Positions 44,442 to 53,813 are shown, counted from the stretch's first letter. The stretch is DNA of 64,000 bases from Azotobacter beijerinckii (GCF_900110885.1 NZ_FOFJ01000005.1:69894-133893), one strand, 5' to 3'. Notes: generated by a model from the letters alone, not told the origin. Translations and numbers: made by a program.

Positions 44442-44528
44442 TGGTGCCCAGGAGAAGACTCGAACTTCCACGGTGTTGCCACCGCTAGGACCTGAACCTA
44501 GTGCGTCTACCAATTCCGCCACCTGGGC
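44442..44528 (-). tRNA. tRNA-Leu(CAG), distal copy
   Basis: This 87-nt cloverleaf with long variable arm has acceptor GCCCAGG/CCTGGGC, anticodon stem CTAGG/CCTAG with loop TTCAGGT (anticodon CAG), variable arm GGTGGCAACACC and encoded CCA. It decodes CUG, the main leucine codon in this GC-rich genome. It is identical to the copy at 44638-44724. Confidence 0.97.
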
Positions 44529-44637
44529 ACATGCGACGATCAAGCGCCGGCTTTTGCAGTATTTATCGGGTCGACCGATGCGGAGCCTGCTGTCCGCTAC
44601 AAATTGCACGTCTCTTTGGCGATTCGTGCTTTTAATA

Positions 44638-44724
44638 TGGTGCCCAGGAGAAGACTCGAACTTCCACGGTGTTGCCACCGCTAGGACCTGAACCTAGTGC
44701 GTCTACCAATTCCGCCACCTGGGC
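44638..44724 (-). tRNA. tRNA-Leu(CAG), proximal copy
   Basis: This is an identical second copy with encoded CCA, transcribed first from the promoter at 44794-44822. A 109-bp spacer separates the two. Duplication fits the high CUG demand. Confidence 0.97.
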
Positions 44725-44793
44725 ACTGCATCTTGATCTCGATGCTATCGCGTCGATTTCATGCTACAACGTCTGACAACGTTGTGGGCGCGA

Positions 44794-44822
44794 ACTATAC
44801 GGAGCAGGTCTTGGCTTGTAAA
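44794..44822 (-). promoter_or_regulatory. Sigma-70 promoter of the tRNA-Leu pair
   Basis: On the minus strand TTTACA (44817-44822) and TATAGT (44794-44799) are separated by exactly 17 bases. The following TCGCGCCC is a GC-rich discriminator, typical of stringently controlled stable RNA promoters. The start would be near 44787. Confidence 0.8.
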
Positions 44823-44825
44823 CCC

Positions 44826-44854
44826 TTGCGGTGAAAAAATTATTGTCACCGCAA
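44826..44854. promoter_or_regulatory. 9-bp inverted repeat in the tRNA-Leu/rnr divergent region
   Basis: TTGCGGTGA and TCACCGCAA are perfect inverted arms around an A/T-rich 11-base spacer, beginning 4 bp beyond the tRNA promoter -35. It could be an operator or a hairpin in the rnr leader. Confidence 0.5.
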
Positions 44855-44940
44855 AGCTGACCGACAGATGGATTTCGCGCTTCAATAAGCAGATGGCAAA
44901 TACATCGAATGGAAACCATGAACAAGGTGACAACGCACTG

Positions 44941-47511
44941 ATGGCCGATTGGCAAAGTCTCGATCCCGAGGCCGCCCGCGAGGCGGAAAAGTACGATAAC
45001 CCCATTCCCAGTCGCGAGCTGATTCTCAAGCGTCTCGACGATCGCGGGGCCCCCGCCAGCCGTGAGGAGCTGGCGGAGGAGTTTGGCCTGCGCGAAGAGG
45101 AGCAGCTTGAGGCGCTGCGCAGGCGCCTGCGCGCCATGGAGCGCGATGGCCAACTGATCCATACCCGTCGCGGCACCTATGCGCCGGTGGACAAGCTTGA
45201 TCTGGTGCTCGGTCGGGTCAGTGGACATCGCGATGGCTTCGGCTTCTTGATTCCGGACGACGGCAGCGACGACCTCTTTCTCGGTCCGATGCAGATGCGC
45301 CTGCTGTTCGACGGCGACCGCGCCCTCGCACGGGTATCCGGCTTCGATCGGCGTGGCCGCCGCGAGGGGGCTATCGTCGAGGTGGTTTCACGGGCTCACG
45401 AAACCGTCGTTGGCCGCTATTACGAAGAGAGCGGCATCGGTTTCGTCATTCCCGACAACCCGAAGATCCAGCAGGAGGTGCTGGTCACTCCCGGTCGCAC
45501 GGGGAACGCCGCAGTCGGCCAGTTCGTCGAGATCCGCATCACCCACTGGCCGACCCTGCGCTTCCAGCCGCAGGGCGACATCGTCGAGGTGATCGGCAAC
45601 TACATGGCGCCGGGCATGGAGATCGACGTCGCCCTGCGCAGCTACGATATTCCCCACGTCTGGCCGGAGGCCGTGCGCAAGGAAGCGAGCAAGCTCAAGC
45701 CCGAGGTGGAGGAGAAGGACAAGCTCAAGCGCATCGATCTGCGCCACTTGCCCTTCGTCACCATCGATGGCGAGGATGCCCGCGACTTCGACGACGCGGT
45801 CTACTGCGAGAAGGGCCTTCTGGCCCCGTTCGCCGGGGGCTACCGCCTGTATGTGGCGATCGCCGATGTATCCCACTACGTCAGGATCGGCTCGGCGCTG
45901 GACGAGGAAGCCAGCCAGCGCGGCAACTCGGTGTATTTCCCCGAGCGGGTGGTGCCGATGTTGCCGGAGGAACTCTCCAACGGTCTCTGCTCGCTCAACC
46001 CGCAGGTCGACCGGTTGGCCATGGTCTGCGAGATGACCTTGTCCCGTTCCGGCAAGATGACCGACTACCAGTTCTACGAGGCAGTCATCCATTCCCATGC
46101 GCGACTGACCTACAACAAGGTCAGCACTATGCTGGAGCAGCCGAAGACCCCGGAGGGCAAGCGGCTGAGCAGCATCTATGCCGGGGTGCTGCCGCACCTC
46201 AAGCAGCTTCACTCGCTCTACAAGGTGCTGGTGAAGGCGCGTCAGGTGCGCGGTGCCATTGATTTCGAGACCCAGGAAACACGCATCGTCTTCGGTTCCG
46301 GGCGCAAGATCGAGGAAATCCTGCCGACCGAACGCAACGATGCGCACAAGCTCATTGAGGAGTGCATGCTCTGCGCCAATGTGGCGACAGCCGCGTTCCT
46401 GCAGAAGCACGAATTGCCGGGGCTCTACCGGGTACACGACGGCCCGCCGGCGGAGCGTCTGGAGAAGCTCAAGGCTTTTCTTGGCGAGATCGGTTTGAGT
46501 CTGCACCGTAGCAAGGACGGTCCGACGCCGAAGGACTACCAGATGCTGCTGGAGTCGATTCAGGGGCGCCCGGATTTCCACCTGATCCAGACGGTCATGC
46601 TGCGTTCGCTCAGTCAGGCGGTGTACAGCGCCGATAACCACGGCCACTTCGGCCTTAACTACGAGGCTTATACCCATTTCACCTCGCCGATTCGCCGCTA
46701 TCCGGACCTTCTGATACATCGTGCGATCCGCAGTGTGATCCGCTCCAAGCGCGAGACGCCCCATGTCCGCCGTGCGGGCGCGGCGAGCATGCCCAAGGCA
46801 CGCATCTACCCTTACGACGAGGCGACTCTGGAGCAGCTCGGCGAGGCCTGCTCGATGACCGAGCGGCGTGCCGACGAAGCAACCCGCGACGTGGTCAACT
46901 GGCTGAAGTGCGAGTTTATGCAGGATCGCGTCGGCGAAAGTTTCGACGGAGTGATCACGGCAGTGACCGGCTTCGGCATCTTCGTCGAACTGAAGGACAT
47001 CTATGTCGAGGGGTTGGTACATGTCACCGCCTTGCCGGGTGACTACTACCACTTCGATCCGGTTCACCACCGCCTGTCCGGAGAGCGCAGCGGGCGCGGC
47101 TTCCGGCTCGGCGACAGCGTTGCGGTGCGGGTGATGCGGGTCGACTTGGACGAGCGACGGATCGACTTCGAACTGGTCGAGGGGGAGCGCGGACAGCCGA
47201 CCGGGCGCCGTCGGCGCGGGGCCGAGCTGGAGGCAGCGGTCGGGGAGACTGCCAGCAAGGGGCGTGGCAAGGGCAAGGAGCTGGCTCCGCTGGCTTCCGA
47301 GTTGCTGGCCCAGGCCGAGGCTCTGCTCGGCAACACCGACGTGAAGAAAAGTCGGGCGACCAAGCAGGCACTGCTGGCCGAGGCCAAGACCGCCAAGCCG
47401 GAGCGCCGGAAGCCGGCGCCCAAGGCGGCCGCCGACAAGGGGAGCGGTAGGCCGCACAAGCCGGCCGATAAAGGCGCTCCCCGCAAGGCCCGGAGCAAGG
47501 CCAGAACATGA
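44941..47511 (+). CDS. rnr: Ribonuclease R
   Basis: This 856-residue 3'-5' exoribonuclease has an N-terminal helix-turn-helix (PSRELILKRLDDRGAPASRE), two cold-shock domains, the RNB catalytic domain with TIDGEDARDFDDAVY aspartates, an S1 domain (DGVITAVTGFGIFVEL) and a lysine-rich tail. It degrades structured RNA. I chose the ATG at 44941 after AAGGTGA because MADWQSLDPEAAREAEKY matches the N-terminus I recall; an ATG at 44893 would add 16 residues. Confidence 0.94.
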   Translation: MADWQSLDPEAAREAEKYDNPIPSRELILKRLDDRGAPASREELAEEFGLREEEQLEALRRRLRAMERDGQLIHTRRGTYAPVDKLDLVLGRVSGHRDGFGFLIPDDGSDDLFLGPMQMRLLFDGDRALARVSGFDRRGRREGAIVEVVSRAHETVVGRYYEESGIGFVIPDNPKIQQEVLVTPGRTGNAAVGQFVEIRITHWPTLRFQPQGDIVEVIGNYMAPGMEIDVALRSYDIPHVWPEAVRKEASKLKPEVEEKDKLKRIDLRHLPFVTIDGEDARDFDDAVYCEKGLLAPFAGGYRLYVAIADVSHYVRIGSALDEEASQRGNSVYFPERVVPMLPEELSNGLCSLNPQVDRLAMVCEMTLSRSGKMTDYQFYEAVIHSHARLTYNKVSTMLEQPKTPEGKRLSSIYAGVLPHLKQLHSLYKVLVKARQVRGAIDFETQETRIVFGSGRKIEEILPTERNDAHKLIEECMLCANVATAAFLQKHELPGLYRVHDGPPAERLEKLKAFLGEIGLSLHRSKDGPTPKDYQMLLESIQGRPDFHLIQTVMLRSLSQAVYSADNHGHFGLNYEAYTHFTSPIRRYPDLLIHRAIRSVIRSKRETPHVRRAGAASMPKARIYPYDEATLEQLGEACSMTERRADEATRDVVNWLKCEFMQDRVGESFDGVITAVTGFGIFVELKDIYVEGLVHVTALPGDYYHFDPVHHRLSGERSGRGFRLGDSVAVRVMRVDLDERRIDFELVEGERGQPTGRRRRGAELEAAVGETASKGRGKGKELAPLASELLAQAEALLGNTDVKKSRATKQALLAEAKTAKPERRKPAPKAAADKGSGRPHKPADKGAPRKARSKART

Positions 47512-48251
47512 GCGAACTGGAAAGGATCTACGGCGTGCATGCCGTGGAAGCCCTGCTGCGTCACCATCCCCGGCGGGTCAAGCAGCTCTGGCTGGCCGAG
47601 GGGCGTCAGGACCCGCGGGCGCAGGTGCTGCTCGAGTTGGCCCGGCAGGCGCGGGTGCCGGTCGGCCAGCGTGAGCGGCGCGAGCTGGACGAGTGGGCCG
47701 AGGGCGTGCATCAGGGCGTAGTCGCCGAGGTCAGTCCGAGCCAGGTCTGGGGCGAGGCTATGCTCGACGAGTTGCTCGACCGCTGCGAAGGGCCACCGCT
47801 GCTGCTGGTTCTGGACGGAGTCACCGATCCGCACAATCTCGGCGCCTGCCTGCGTACTGCCGACGCAGCCGGCGTGCAGGCGGTGATCGTGCCCAAGGAC
47901 AAGTCGGCCACGCTGAACGCCACGGTGCGCAAGGTTGCTTGTGGCGCCGCCGAGGCGGTGCCGCTGGTGGCGGTGACCAACCTGGCGCGGACCCTGGAGA
48001 AGCTCCGCCAACGTGGCCTGTGGACGGTCGGCACCGCCGGCGAAGTCGAGCAGGAACTCTATGGGCTGGATCTGCGCGGTCCGACCGTGCTGATCATGGG
48101 TGCCGAGGGCAAGGGCATGCGCCGGCTGACCCGCGAGCACTGCGATTACCTGGTGCGCCTGCCGATGGTCGGTAGTGTCAGCAGTCTGAACGTATCCGTC
48201 GCCACCGGTGTCTGCCTATTCGAGGCGGTGCGTCAGCGTCGTACACCATAA
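47508..48251 (+). CDS. rlmB: 23S rRNA Gm2251 2'-O-methyltransferase
   Basis: This 247-residue SpoU-family enzyme has the N-terminal substrate domain (YGVHAVEALLR) and the knotted SAM domain with DPHNLGACLRTADAAG, MGAEGKGMRRL and SSLNVSVATGV. It overlaps rnr by ATGA, so the two are coupled. Confidence 0.96.
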   Translation: MSELERIYGVHAVEALLRHHPRRVKQLWLAEGRQDPRAQVLLELARQARVPVGQRERRELDEWAEGVHQGVVAEVSPSQVWGEAMLDELLDRCEGPPLLLVLDGVTDPHNLGACLRTADAAGVQAVIVPKDKSATLNATVRKVACGAAEAVPLVAVTNLARTLEKLRQRGLWTVGTAGEVEQELYGLDLRGPTVLIMGAEGKGMRRLTREHCDYLVRLPMVGSVSSLNVSVATGVCLFEAVRQRRTP

Positions 48252-48270
48252 TCGCGCGGCGCCGTGCGCC

Positions 48271-48299
48271 TTGCTTCCCTCTCGGCCCTTCTCTAGAAT
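48271..48299 (+). promoter_or_regulatory. Promoter of the rpsF operon
   Basis: TTGCTT (48271-48276) and TAGAAT (48294-48299) are separated by 17 bases. Transcription would start near 48306, immediately before the leader hairpin. Confidence 0.65.
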
Positions 48300-48306
48300 T
48301 GCGCCC

Positions 48307-48347
48307 CTTGCCTTGAGCCTGGGCACTGCGCCCCGGCTCAGGGCAAG
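48307..48347 (+). promoter_or_regulatory. Leader hairpin of rpsF mRNA, possible S6:S18 autoregulatory element
   Basis: CTTGCCTTGAGCC at 48307-48319 pairs with 48335-48347 at 12 of 13 positions plus one G-U, and an inner GGGC/GCCC stem closes an ACTGC loop. It would be the first structure of the transcript. Ribosomal proteins S6 and S18 are known to bind leaders of this operon in many bacteria; whether this matches that motif cannot be settled by eye. Confidence 0.55.
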
Positions 48348-48415
48348 TCCAACGAGTCTTCACTCCTTGCCTGACCGCACCGCGTCGGCAGGCTACAACC
48401 CGTAAGGAGCATCCA

Positions 48416-48832
48416 ATGCGTCATTACGAAATCATTTTTCTGGTCCATCCGGATCAGAGCGAGCAGGTCGGCGGCATGGTGGAGCGTTACACCAAGCTGA
48501 TCGAAGAAGACGGCGGCAAGATCCATCGCCTGGAAGACTGGGGCCGTCGCCAACTGGCTTATGCCATCAACAACGTGCACAAGGCTCACTACGTGATGCT
48601 GAACGTCGAGTGCAGTGGCAAGGCCCTGGCCGAGCTGGAAGACAACTTCCGCTACAACGACGCTGTCATCCGCAACCTGGTCATCCGCCGCGACGAAGCC
48701 GTCACCGGCCAGTCCGAGATGCTCAAGGCCGAGGAAAACCGTAGCGAGCGCCGCGAGCGTCGTGAGCGCCCCGAACACGGCGGCCACGAAGGTCACGACA
48801 GCGATAGCGACAGCGATAAAGCTGACGAGTAA
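48416..48832 (+). CDS. rpsF: 30S ribosomal protein S6
   Basis: This 138-residue protein starts [17 protein letters not shown] and has GRRQLAYAI and the [10 protein letters not shown] strand of S6. The C-terminal tail is long and rich in E, R and D ([10 protein letters not shown]), a form of the tail often trimmed or glutamylated. TAAGGAG precedes the ATG. Confidence 0.97.
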   Translation: MRHYEIIFLVHPDQSEQVGGMVERYTKLIEEDGGKIHRLEDWGRRQLAYAINNVHKAHYVMLNVECSGKALAELEDNFRYNDAVIRNLVIRRDEAVTGQSEMLKAEENRSERRERRERPEHGGHEGHDSDSDSDKADE

Positions 48833-48860
48833 TCCACGGATCTATTGAGGAGCAACTCCC

Positions 48861-49091
48861 ATGGCACGTTTCTTCCGTCGTCGTAAGTTCTGCCGCTTCA
48901 CCGCCGAAGGCGTGAAAGAGATCGACTTCAAGGATCTCAACACCCTGAAGGCCTACATCTCCGAAACCGGCAAGATCGTTCCTAGCCGCATCACCGGTAC
49001 CAAGGCCCGTTATCAGCGTCAGCTGGCCACCGCCATCAAGCGTGCCCGCTACCTGGCCCTGCTGCCCTACACCGACAGCCACGGCCGTTGA
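48861..49091 (+). CDS. rpsR: 30S ribosomal protein S18
   Basis: This 76-residue protein has [32 protein letters not shown] ([12 protein letters not shown]) and [12 protein letters not shown], all typical of S18. It pairs with S6 on the 30S platform. TTGAGGAG precedes the ATG. Confidence 0.97.
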   Translation: MARFFRRRKFCRFTAEGVKEIDFKDLNTLKAYISETGKIVPSRITGTKARYQRQLATAIKRARYLALLPYTDSHGR

Positions 49092-49126
49092 TGACGGGCG
49101 GTCGACAGAAGTAAGGGATAGATCGC

Positions 49127-49993
49127 ATGCGCGCCCTGGCCGAGTTCATCATGCGCGGTCGCATGCAGGCCAGCTTCGTGGTCGTCAGCACTGCCGCCTT
49201 GCCGCTGCTGTTCTGGCTGAGCGCGGCGGCGGGCAGTCTGGTGTTGCTGCGTCGTGGTTTGGGCGATGCCTTCGGTATCGTCGCTCTGGCTCTGCTGCCG
49301 GCGGCGGTGTGGTGGTACTTCGGCGAGCCGCGCACCCTGTTGCTGCTGCTCGGTACCTTGGGGTTGGCCCAGCTGCTGCGCGCCAGTGTGTCTTGGCGCT
49401 TGGTGCTGATGGGCAGCGTGCCGGTCGGTTTGGCCTATGCGCTGGTGCTGGGGGAGGTGTTCCGCGCCCCCATCGAGGCGATGGCCGGCGAGTTGCAGAA
49501 GCTCATGCCGCAGGTGCTGGAGTCCGGTCCGCTCTCGGCGGACGAGCAGACGCACCTGGGAGCCCTGCTGGTGCCGGTGCTGACCGGCCTGCTGGCGGCG
49601 TTGCTGCAGATCGTCAGCCTGCTCGCCCTGGTACTGGGCCGCTACTGGCAGAGTCTGCTGTACAACCCGGGCGGTTTTGCCAGCGAGTTCCGCGTACTGC
49701 GCCTGCCGTTTCCCTGGGCGCTCGCGCTGCTGGCCGGCATGCTGCTCGGGCCCAACCTGGGGCCGCAGCTAGCCATGGTGACGCCGTTGTGCAGCGTGCC
49801 GCTGGTCTTCGCCGGCGTGGCTCTGGTACACGGGCTGGTAGCACAGGGGCGACTGGGCCGATTCTGGCTGGTGGGGCTGTATGTGACGCTGCTGCTGTTC
49901 ATGCAACTGATCTATCCGTTGCTGATGGTCTTGGCCATCGTCGACAGTCTGATTGATTTTCGTGCTCGCCAGACGCCCAAGGGCGGCTCCTGA
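49127..49993 (+). CDS. DUF2232 multi-spanning membrane protein
   Basis: This 288-residue protein has about seven hydrophobic segments and the DUF2232-like C-terminus (FSLVGLYVTLLLFMQLIYPLL-type). It sits between rpsR and rplI, the position known in pseudomonads. The function is unknown. AAGGGA precedes the ATG. Confidence 0.85.
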   Translation: MRALAEFIMRGRMQASFVVVSTAALPLLFWLSAAAGSLVLLRRGLGDAFGIVALALLPAAVWWYFGEPRTLLLLLGTLGLAQLLRASVSWRLVLMGSVPVGLAYALVLGEVFRAPIEAMAGELQKLMPQVLESGPLSADEQTHLGALLVPVLTGLLAALLQIVSLLALVLGRYWQSLLYNPGGFASEFRVLRLPFPWALALLAGMLLGPNLGPQLAMVTPLCSVPLVFAGVALVHGLVAQGRLGRFWLVGLYVTLLLFMQLIYPLLMVLAIVDSLIDFRARQTPKGGS

Positions 49994-50036
49994 GCGGCGA
50001 AACGGTGAAGGTTAAAAGTTAAGAGGTAAGACTCAA

Positions 50037-50483
50037 ATGGACGTCATCCTGCTGGAAAAAATCGCCAACCTGGGCAACCTGGGCGACAAGGTGAGTGTAA
50101 AGGGCGGTTACGCGCGCAACTTCCTGCTGCCGCAGGGCAAGGCCACCGCGGCCACCGCCGAGAACGTCGCGGCGTTCGAAGCCCGTCGCGCCGAGCTGGA
50201 GCGTCTGGCTGCCGAGAAGAAGGCCTCCGCTGAAGAGCGCGCGGCCCAACTGAACGAGCTGGAAATCACCATCACCGCCACCGCTGGCGATGAAGGCAAG
50301 CTGTTCGGTTCCATCGGTACCGCCGACATTGCCGACGCCCTGACCGCTGCCGGTCTGGAAGTGGCGAAGAGCGAAGTGCGTCTGCCCAACGGCACCATTC
50401 GCCAGACCGGCGAATACGACGTGGCTCTGCACCTGCACACCGACGTCGAGGCCAGCATCCGCCTGGTCGTGATCGGCGGCTAA
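50037..50483 (+). CDS. rplI: 50S ribosomal protein L9
   Basis: This 148-residue protein starts [17 protein letters not shown] and has [15 protein letters not shown], the long central helix and the C-terminal [16 protein letters not shown] domain of L9. It stabilises the L1 stalk region and reading-frame fidelity. It is the last ribosomal gene before a strong terminator. Confidence 0.97.
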   Translation: MDVILLEKIANLGNLGDKVSVKGGYARNFLLPQGKATAATAENVAAFEARRAELERLAAEKKASAEERAAQLNELEITITATAGDEGKLFGSIGTADIADALTAAGLEVAKSEVRLPNGTIRQTGEYDVALHLHTDVEASIRLVVIGG

Positions 50484-50496
50484 GCAGTCGCTATAT

Positions 50497-50521
50497 CGTC
50501 TGGCGGCCTGGCTGCCAGACG
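50497..50521 (+). repeat. Hairpin after rplI
   Basis: CGTCTGGC pairs perfectly with GCCAGACG around nine bases, 13 bp past the rplI stop. It is the first of two hairpins before dnaB and has no T-tract. Confidence 0.6.
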
Positions 50522-50526
50522 CCTAA

Positions 50527-50570
50527 CATCGGGCACTCTCCGCACCGCGGAGCGTGCCCGATGTCTTTCT
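50527..50570 (+). terminator. Terminator of the rpsF-rplI operon
   Basis: CATCGGGCAC (50527-50536) pairs with 50554-50563 and an inner CTCCGC/GCGGAG continues the stem after one mismatch, followed by TCTTTCT. It ends 25 bp before the dnaB start. Confidence 0.75.
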
Positions 50571-50594
50571 GCCGTCCCGGAATCCTCGCCAGCC

Positions 50595-51986
50595 ATGAAC
50601 GACATCAGTCCTCCCGAGCAGTACGATCTGGAAACCGCCGCCCTCAAGGTGCCGCCGCATTCCATCGAGGCCGAGCAGGCCGTGCTGGGCGGCTTGATGC
50701 TGGACAACGACACCTGGGAGCGGGTGCTCGACCAGGTTTCCGACGGCGATTTCTACCGCCACGATCACCGCATGATCTTCCGCGCCATCACGGTGCTGGC
50801 CGAGCGCAACATGCCGTTCGACGTGGTCACCCTGTCCGAGCAACTGGACAAGGAAGGCCACCTGGAGCAGGTCGGCGGTCTGGCCTACCTCGGCGAGCTG
50901 GCCAAGAACATCCCCTCGGTGGCCAACATCAAGGCCTATGCGCAGATCGTCCGCGAGCGCGCCACCCTGCGCCAACTGATCGGCATCAGCAACCGGATCG
51001 CCGATAGTGCCTATGCACCCCAGGGGCGCAGCGGCGACGAGATTCTCGACGAGGCTGAGCGGATGATCTTCCAGATCGCCGAGGCGCGGCCGAAGGCCGG
51101 CGGTCCGCTGGCGATCAACGACATCCTGGTCAAGGCCATCGACCGCATCGACGCGCTGTTCAACTCGGGCGACGCCATCACCGGCCTGTCCACCGGCTTC
51201 ACCGATCTGGACGAGCAGACCAGCGGCCTGCAGCCGGCCGACCTGGTCATCGTCGCCGGGCGTCCGTCGATGGGCAAGACCACCTTCGCGATGAACCTGG
51301 TGGAGAACGCCGTGCTGCGCAGCGACAAGGCTGTCGTGGTGTATTCCCTGGAGATGCCTGCCGAATCCATCGTGATCCGGATGCTCGCCTCGCTCGGGCG
51401 GATCGACCAGACCAAGGTGCGCGCCGGCCGGCTGGACGACGACGACTGGCCGCGGCTGACCTCGGCGGTCAATCTGCTCAACGAGCGCAAGCTGTTCATC
51501 GACGACACTGCCGGCATCAGCCCGGCGGAAATGCGTGCTCGTACCCGGCGCCTGGCCCGCGAGCATGGCGAGATCGCCATGATCATGGTCGACTACCTGC
51601 AACTGATGCAGATCCCCGGCTCCAGCGGCGACAACCGGGTCAACGAGATTTCCGAAATCTCCCGCTCGCTGAAGGCGCTGGCCAAGGAGTTCAACTGCCC
51701 GGTGATCGCCCTCTCGCAGCTCAATCGCTCGCTGGAGCAGCGTCCCAACAAGCGGCCGGTGAACTCCGACCTGCGCGAATCCGGGGCCATCGAGCAGGAC
51801 GCCGACGTCATCATGTTTGTCTACCGCGACGAGGTCTATCACCCGGAAACCGAGTTCAAGGGCGTTGCCGAGATCATCATCGGCAAGCAGCGTAACGGCC
51901 CGATCGGCACCTCCCGGCTGGCTTTCCTCGGCAAGTACTCGCGTTTCGAGAACCTGGCGCCGGGCAGCTACCAGTTCGACGAGTGA
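50595..51986 (+). CDS. dnaB: Replicative DNA helicase
   Basis: This 463-residue hexameric helicase has the N-terminal primase-interaction domain (PPHSIEAEQAVLGGLMLD) and the RecA-like domain with GRPSMGKTTFAMN, VYSLEMP, DYLQLM and LSQLNRSLE. No intein is present. It unwinds DNA ahead of Pol III. It starts right after a terminator, so it needs its own promoter or read-through. Confidence 0.97.
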   Translation: MNDISPPEQYDLETAALKVPPHSIEAEQAVLGGLMLDNDTWERVLDQVSDGDFYRHDHRMIFRAITVLAERNMPFDVVTLSEQLDKEGHLEQVGGLAYLGELAKNIPSVANIKAYAQIVRERATLRQLIGISNRIADSAYAPQGRSGDEILDEAERMIFQIAEARPKAGGPLAINDILVKAIDRIDALFNSGDAITGLSTGFTDLDEQTSGLQPADLVIVAGRPSMGKTTFAMNLVENAVLRSDKAVVVYSLEMPAESIVIRMLASLGRIDQTKVRAGRLDDDDWPRLTSAVNLLNERKLFIDDTAGISPAEMRARTRRLAREHGEIAMIMVDYLQLMQIPGSSGDNRVNEISEISRSLKALAKEFNCPVIALSQLNRSLEQRPNKRPVNSDLRESGAIEQDADVIMFVYRDEVYHPETEFKGVAEIIIGKQRNGPIGTSRLAFLGKYSRFENLAPGSYQFDE

Positions 51987-52060
51987 GTGCGCTGGACAGG
52001 CCCGTCCATGCGGATTAGCGTCAAACAGGACGCCACATCATTCCGCACAGGGAGGCCGAG

Positions 52061-53278
52061 ATGGCTGCTCCGGCACGTCCTTCCGCCTTCATCGCCGGCC
52101 TGCGTGCCCTGCCGGCGGGCATCTGGGCGCTGGGCTTCGGCTCGATGCTCATGGACACCTCCTCCGAGCTGATCCACAGCCTGTTGCCGTTGTTCATGGT
52201 CGGCGTGCTCGGCACCTCGCTGGTGACGGTGGGTCTCGTCGAAGGCGTGGCCGAGGCCACCGCCGCGTTCGGCAAGGTGTTCTCCGGGGTGCTCAGCGAC
52301 CACTTGGGGCGGCGTAAGCAACTGATGGTGCTTGGCTATGCCCTGGCGGCTTTCAGCAAGCCGCTGTTTCCCCTGGCCGCGAGCGTCGACTGGGTGTTCG
52401 CCGCGCGCTTCGCCGACCGCGTCGGCAAGGGCATCCGCGGTGCACCGCGGGATGCGCTGATCGCCGACATCGTGCCGGCGCCGCTGCGCGGTGCGGCCTA
52501 CGGCCTGCGCCAGGCGCTGGACTCGCTCGGCGCGGTGGCCGGTCCGCTGCTGGCGTTGCTGTTCATGTTCTGGTTCGCCGACGACATCGCGGCGGTGATG
52601 TGGGTGGCGGTGGTCCCGGCCTTCCTCACCGTGGCCCTGTTGCTGCGCTACGTGCAGGAGCCGGCGTGCGCCGGGGACGGGGAGGGCGTCCGACCGCCGC
52701 TGCGCTTGGGCGACGTGCGCCAGTTGCACGGTGCCTATTGGTGGGTGGTGGGCATCGGTGCGGTGTTCACCCTGGCCCGCTTCAGCGAGGCCTTCCTGAT
52801 CCTGCGCGCCGAGGACGTCGGCGTGTCCCTCGGCCTGGTTCCGCTGACCCTGGTGGTGATGAACCTGTTCTATGCCCTGTGCGCCTATCCGGCCGGACTG
52901 GCCGCCGATCGCCTCGATGCGCGCCGCTTGCTGCTGCTCAGCTTGTTGCTGCTGATCTTCGCCGACCTGCTGCTGGCCGGCGCCGCTAGTCCTTTGCTGG
53001 TCTTCGCCGGCGCCGCCCTGTGGGGACTGCACATGGCCCTCAGCCAGGGCCTCTTGGCCAAGCTGGTGGCCGACAGCGCGCCGCTGGCCTTGCGCGGTAC
53101 CGCCTTCGGCTTCTTCAACCTGCTCAGTGGCGTGGCGCTGCTGGCGGCCAGCGTGATCGCCGGCGTCCTGTGGCAGCGCTTCGGCGCCGCCGCCACCTTC
53201 CTCGCCGGCGCCGCCTTCGCTGCGCTGGCCGCCCTGGGGCTGCTGGCCTGGCGCGCTCCGCAGCAGGCGGAGCGCTGA
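52061..53278 (+). CDS. MFS transporter
   Basis: This 405-residue protein has about 12 membrane helices, and the loop 2-3 motif GVLSDHLGRRKQL of the major facilitator superfamily, with DRVGKGIRGAPRDALIAD. The latter resembles a subgroup annotated as quinolone/unknown efflux. The substrate is not inferable. It lies rightward after dnaB and converges on the DUF2271 gene. Confidence 0.88.
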   Translation: MAAPARPSAFIAGLRALPAGIWALGFGSMLMDTSSELIHSLLPLFMVGVLGTSLVTVGLVEGVAEATAAFGKVFSGVLSDHLGRRKQLMVLGYALAAFSKPLFPLAASVDWVFAARFADRVGKGIRGAPRDALIADIVPAPLRGAAYGLRQALDSLGAVAGPLLALLFMFWFADDIAAVMWVAVVPAFLTVALLLRYVQEPACAGDGEGVRPPLRLGDVRQLHGAYWWVVGIGAVFTLARFSEAFLILRAEDVGVSLGLVPLTLVVMNLFYALCAYPAGLAADRLDARRLLLLSLLLLIFADLLLAGAASPLLVFAGAALWGLHMALSQGLLAKLVADSAPLALRGTAFGFFNLLSGVALLAASVIAGVLWQRFGAAATFLAGAAFAALAALGLLAWRAPQQAER

Positions 53279-53289
53279 GGGCCTGCGGC

Positions 53290-53802
53290 TCAGGGGGTCA
53301 GGCGGATGGTCATGGCGCCCAGTTCGCTTTTGCCCTGGGCTTTGAACTGCTCGGCCTGTGCGGGCGGCCAGGTGAAGGCCGCACCCAGCAGCTCGCGCTT
53401 GCCGCCCTGGCGGGCCACCTCGACCATCAGGTGGTATTCGCCGGCCGGCAGATCCTTGAGCGGTGCGCGGTCGTCGCTGAAGGTCAGGCGGTGCTCGCCC
53501 ACCGGGCGGGTCGCCCCGCTGACGCCGTCCACCGGCATGTCGAGGTGGCGACCGCTGATCTGCCACCACTGGCGCAGGGAGTCGAGCCACTTCTCGCCCT
53601 TGTTGTTCTTCATGTTCAGCCCGTACCACACCGCCAGGTCGGCGACGTGCGTCTTGTCCGGCCGCTGCAGCCAGACGGCGACATAGGGGCGGTGGTACTC
53701 GGCGACCTCGAGGCGGGGGATTTCCAGACCGATTTCCAGTTCGGCGGCGAAGGTCGGCGCGGCGAGCAGCGCGCAGAGGGACAACAGCAGGCGGTGACGC
53801 AT
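53290..53802 (-). CDS. DUF2271 periplasmic protein
   Basis: This 170-residue protein has a signal peptide ending near APTFA and the DUF2271 pattern (YVAVWLQRPDKTHVADLAVWY, then WLDSLRQWW and DGVSGATRPVGEH). Such genes usually lie beside PepSY membrane proteins and may take part in metal or flavin-linked periplasmic redox. It follows the PepSY gene by 11 bp. Confidence 0.85.
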   Translation of the reverse strand: MRHRLLLSLCALLAAPTFAAELEIGLEIPRLEVAEYHRPYVAVWLQRPDKTHVADLAVWYGLNMKNNKGEKWLDSLRQWWQISGRHLDMPVDGVSGATRPVGEHRLTFSDDRAPLKDLPAGEYHLMVEVARQGGKRELLGAAFTWPPAQAEQFKAQGKSELGAMTIRLTP

Positions 53803-53813
53803 GGATGACTCCT

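Noticed and set aside
44442..44724. A tRNA-anchored integration site
   Set aside because: The two tRNA copies are complete and identical, no integrase lies nearby, and the neighbours are core genes.
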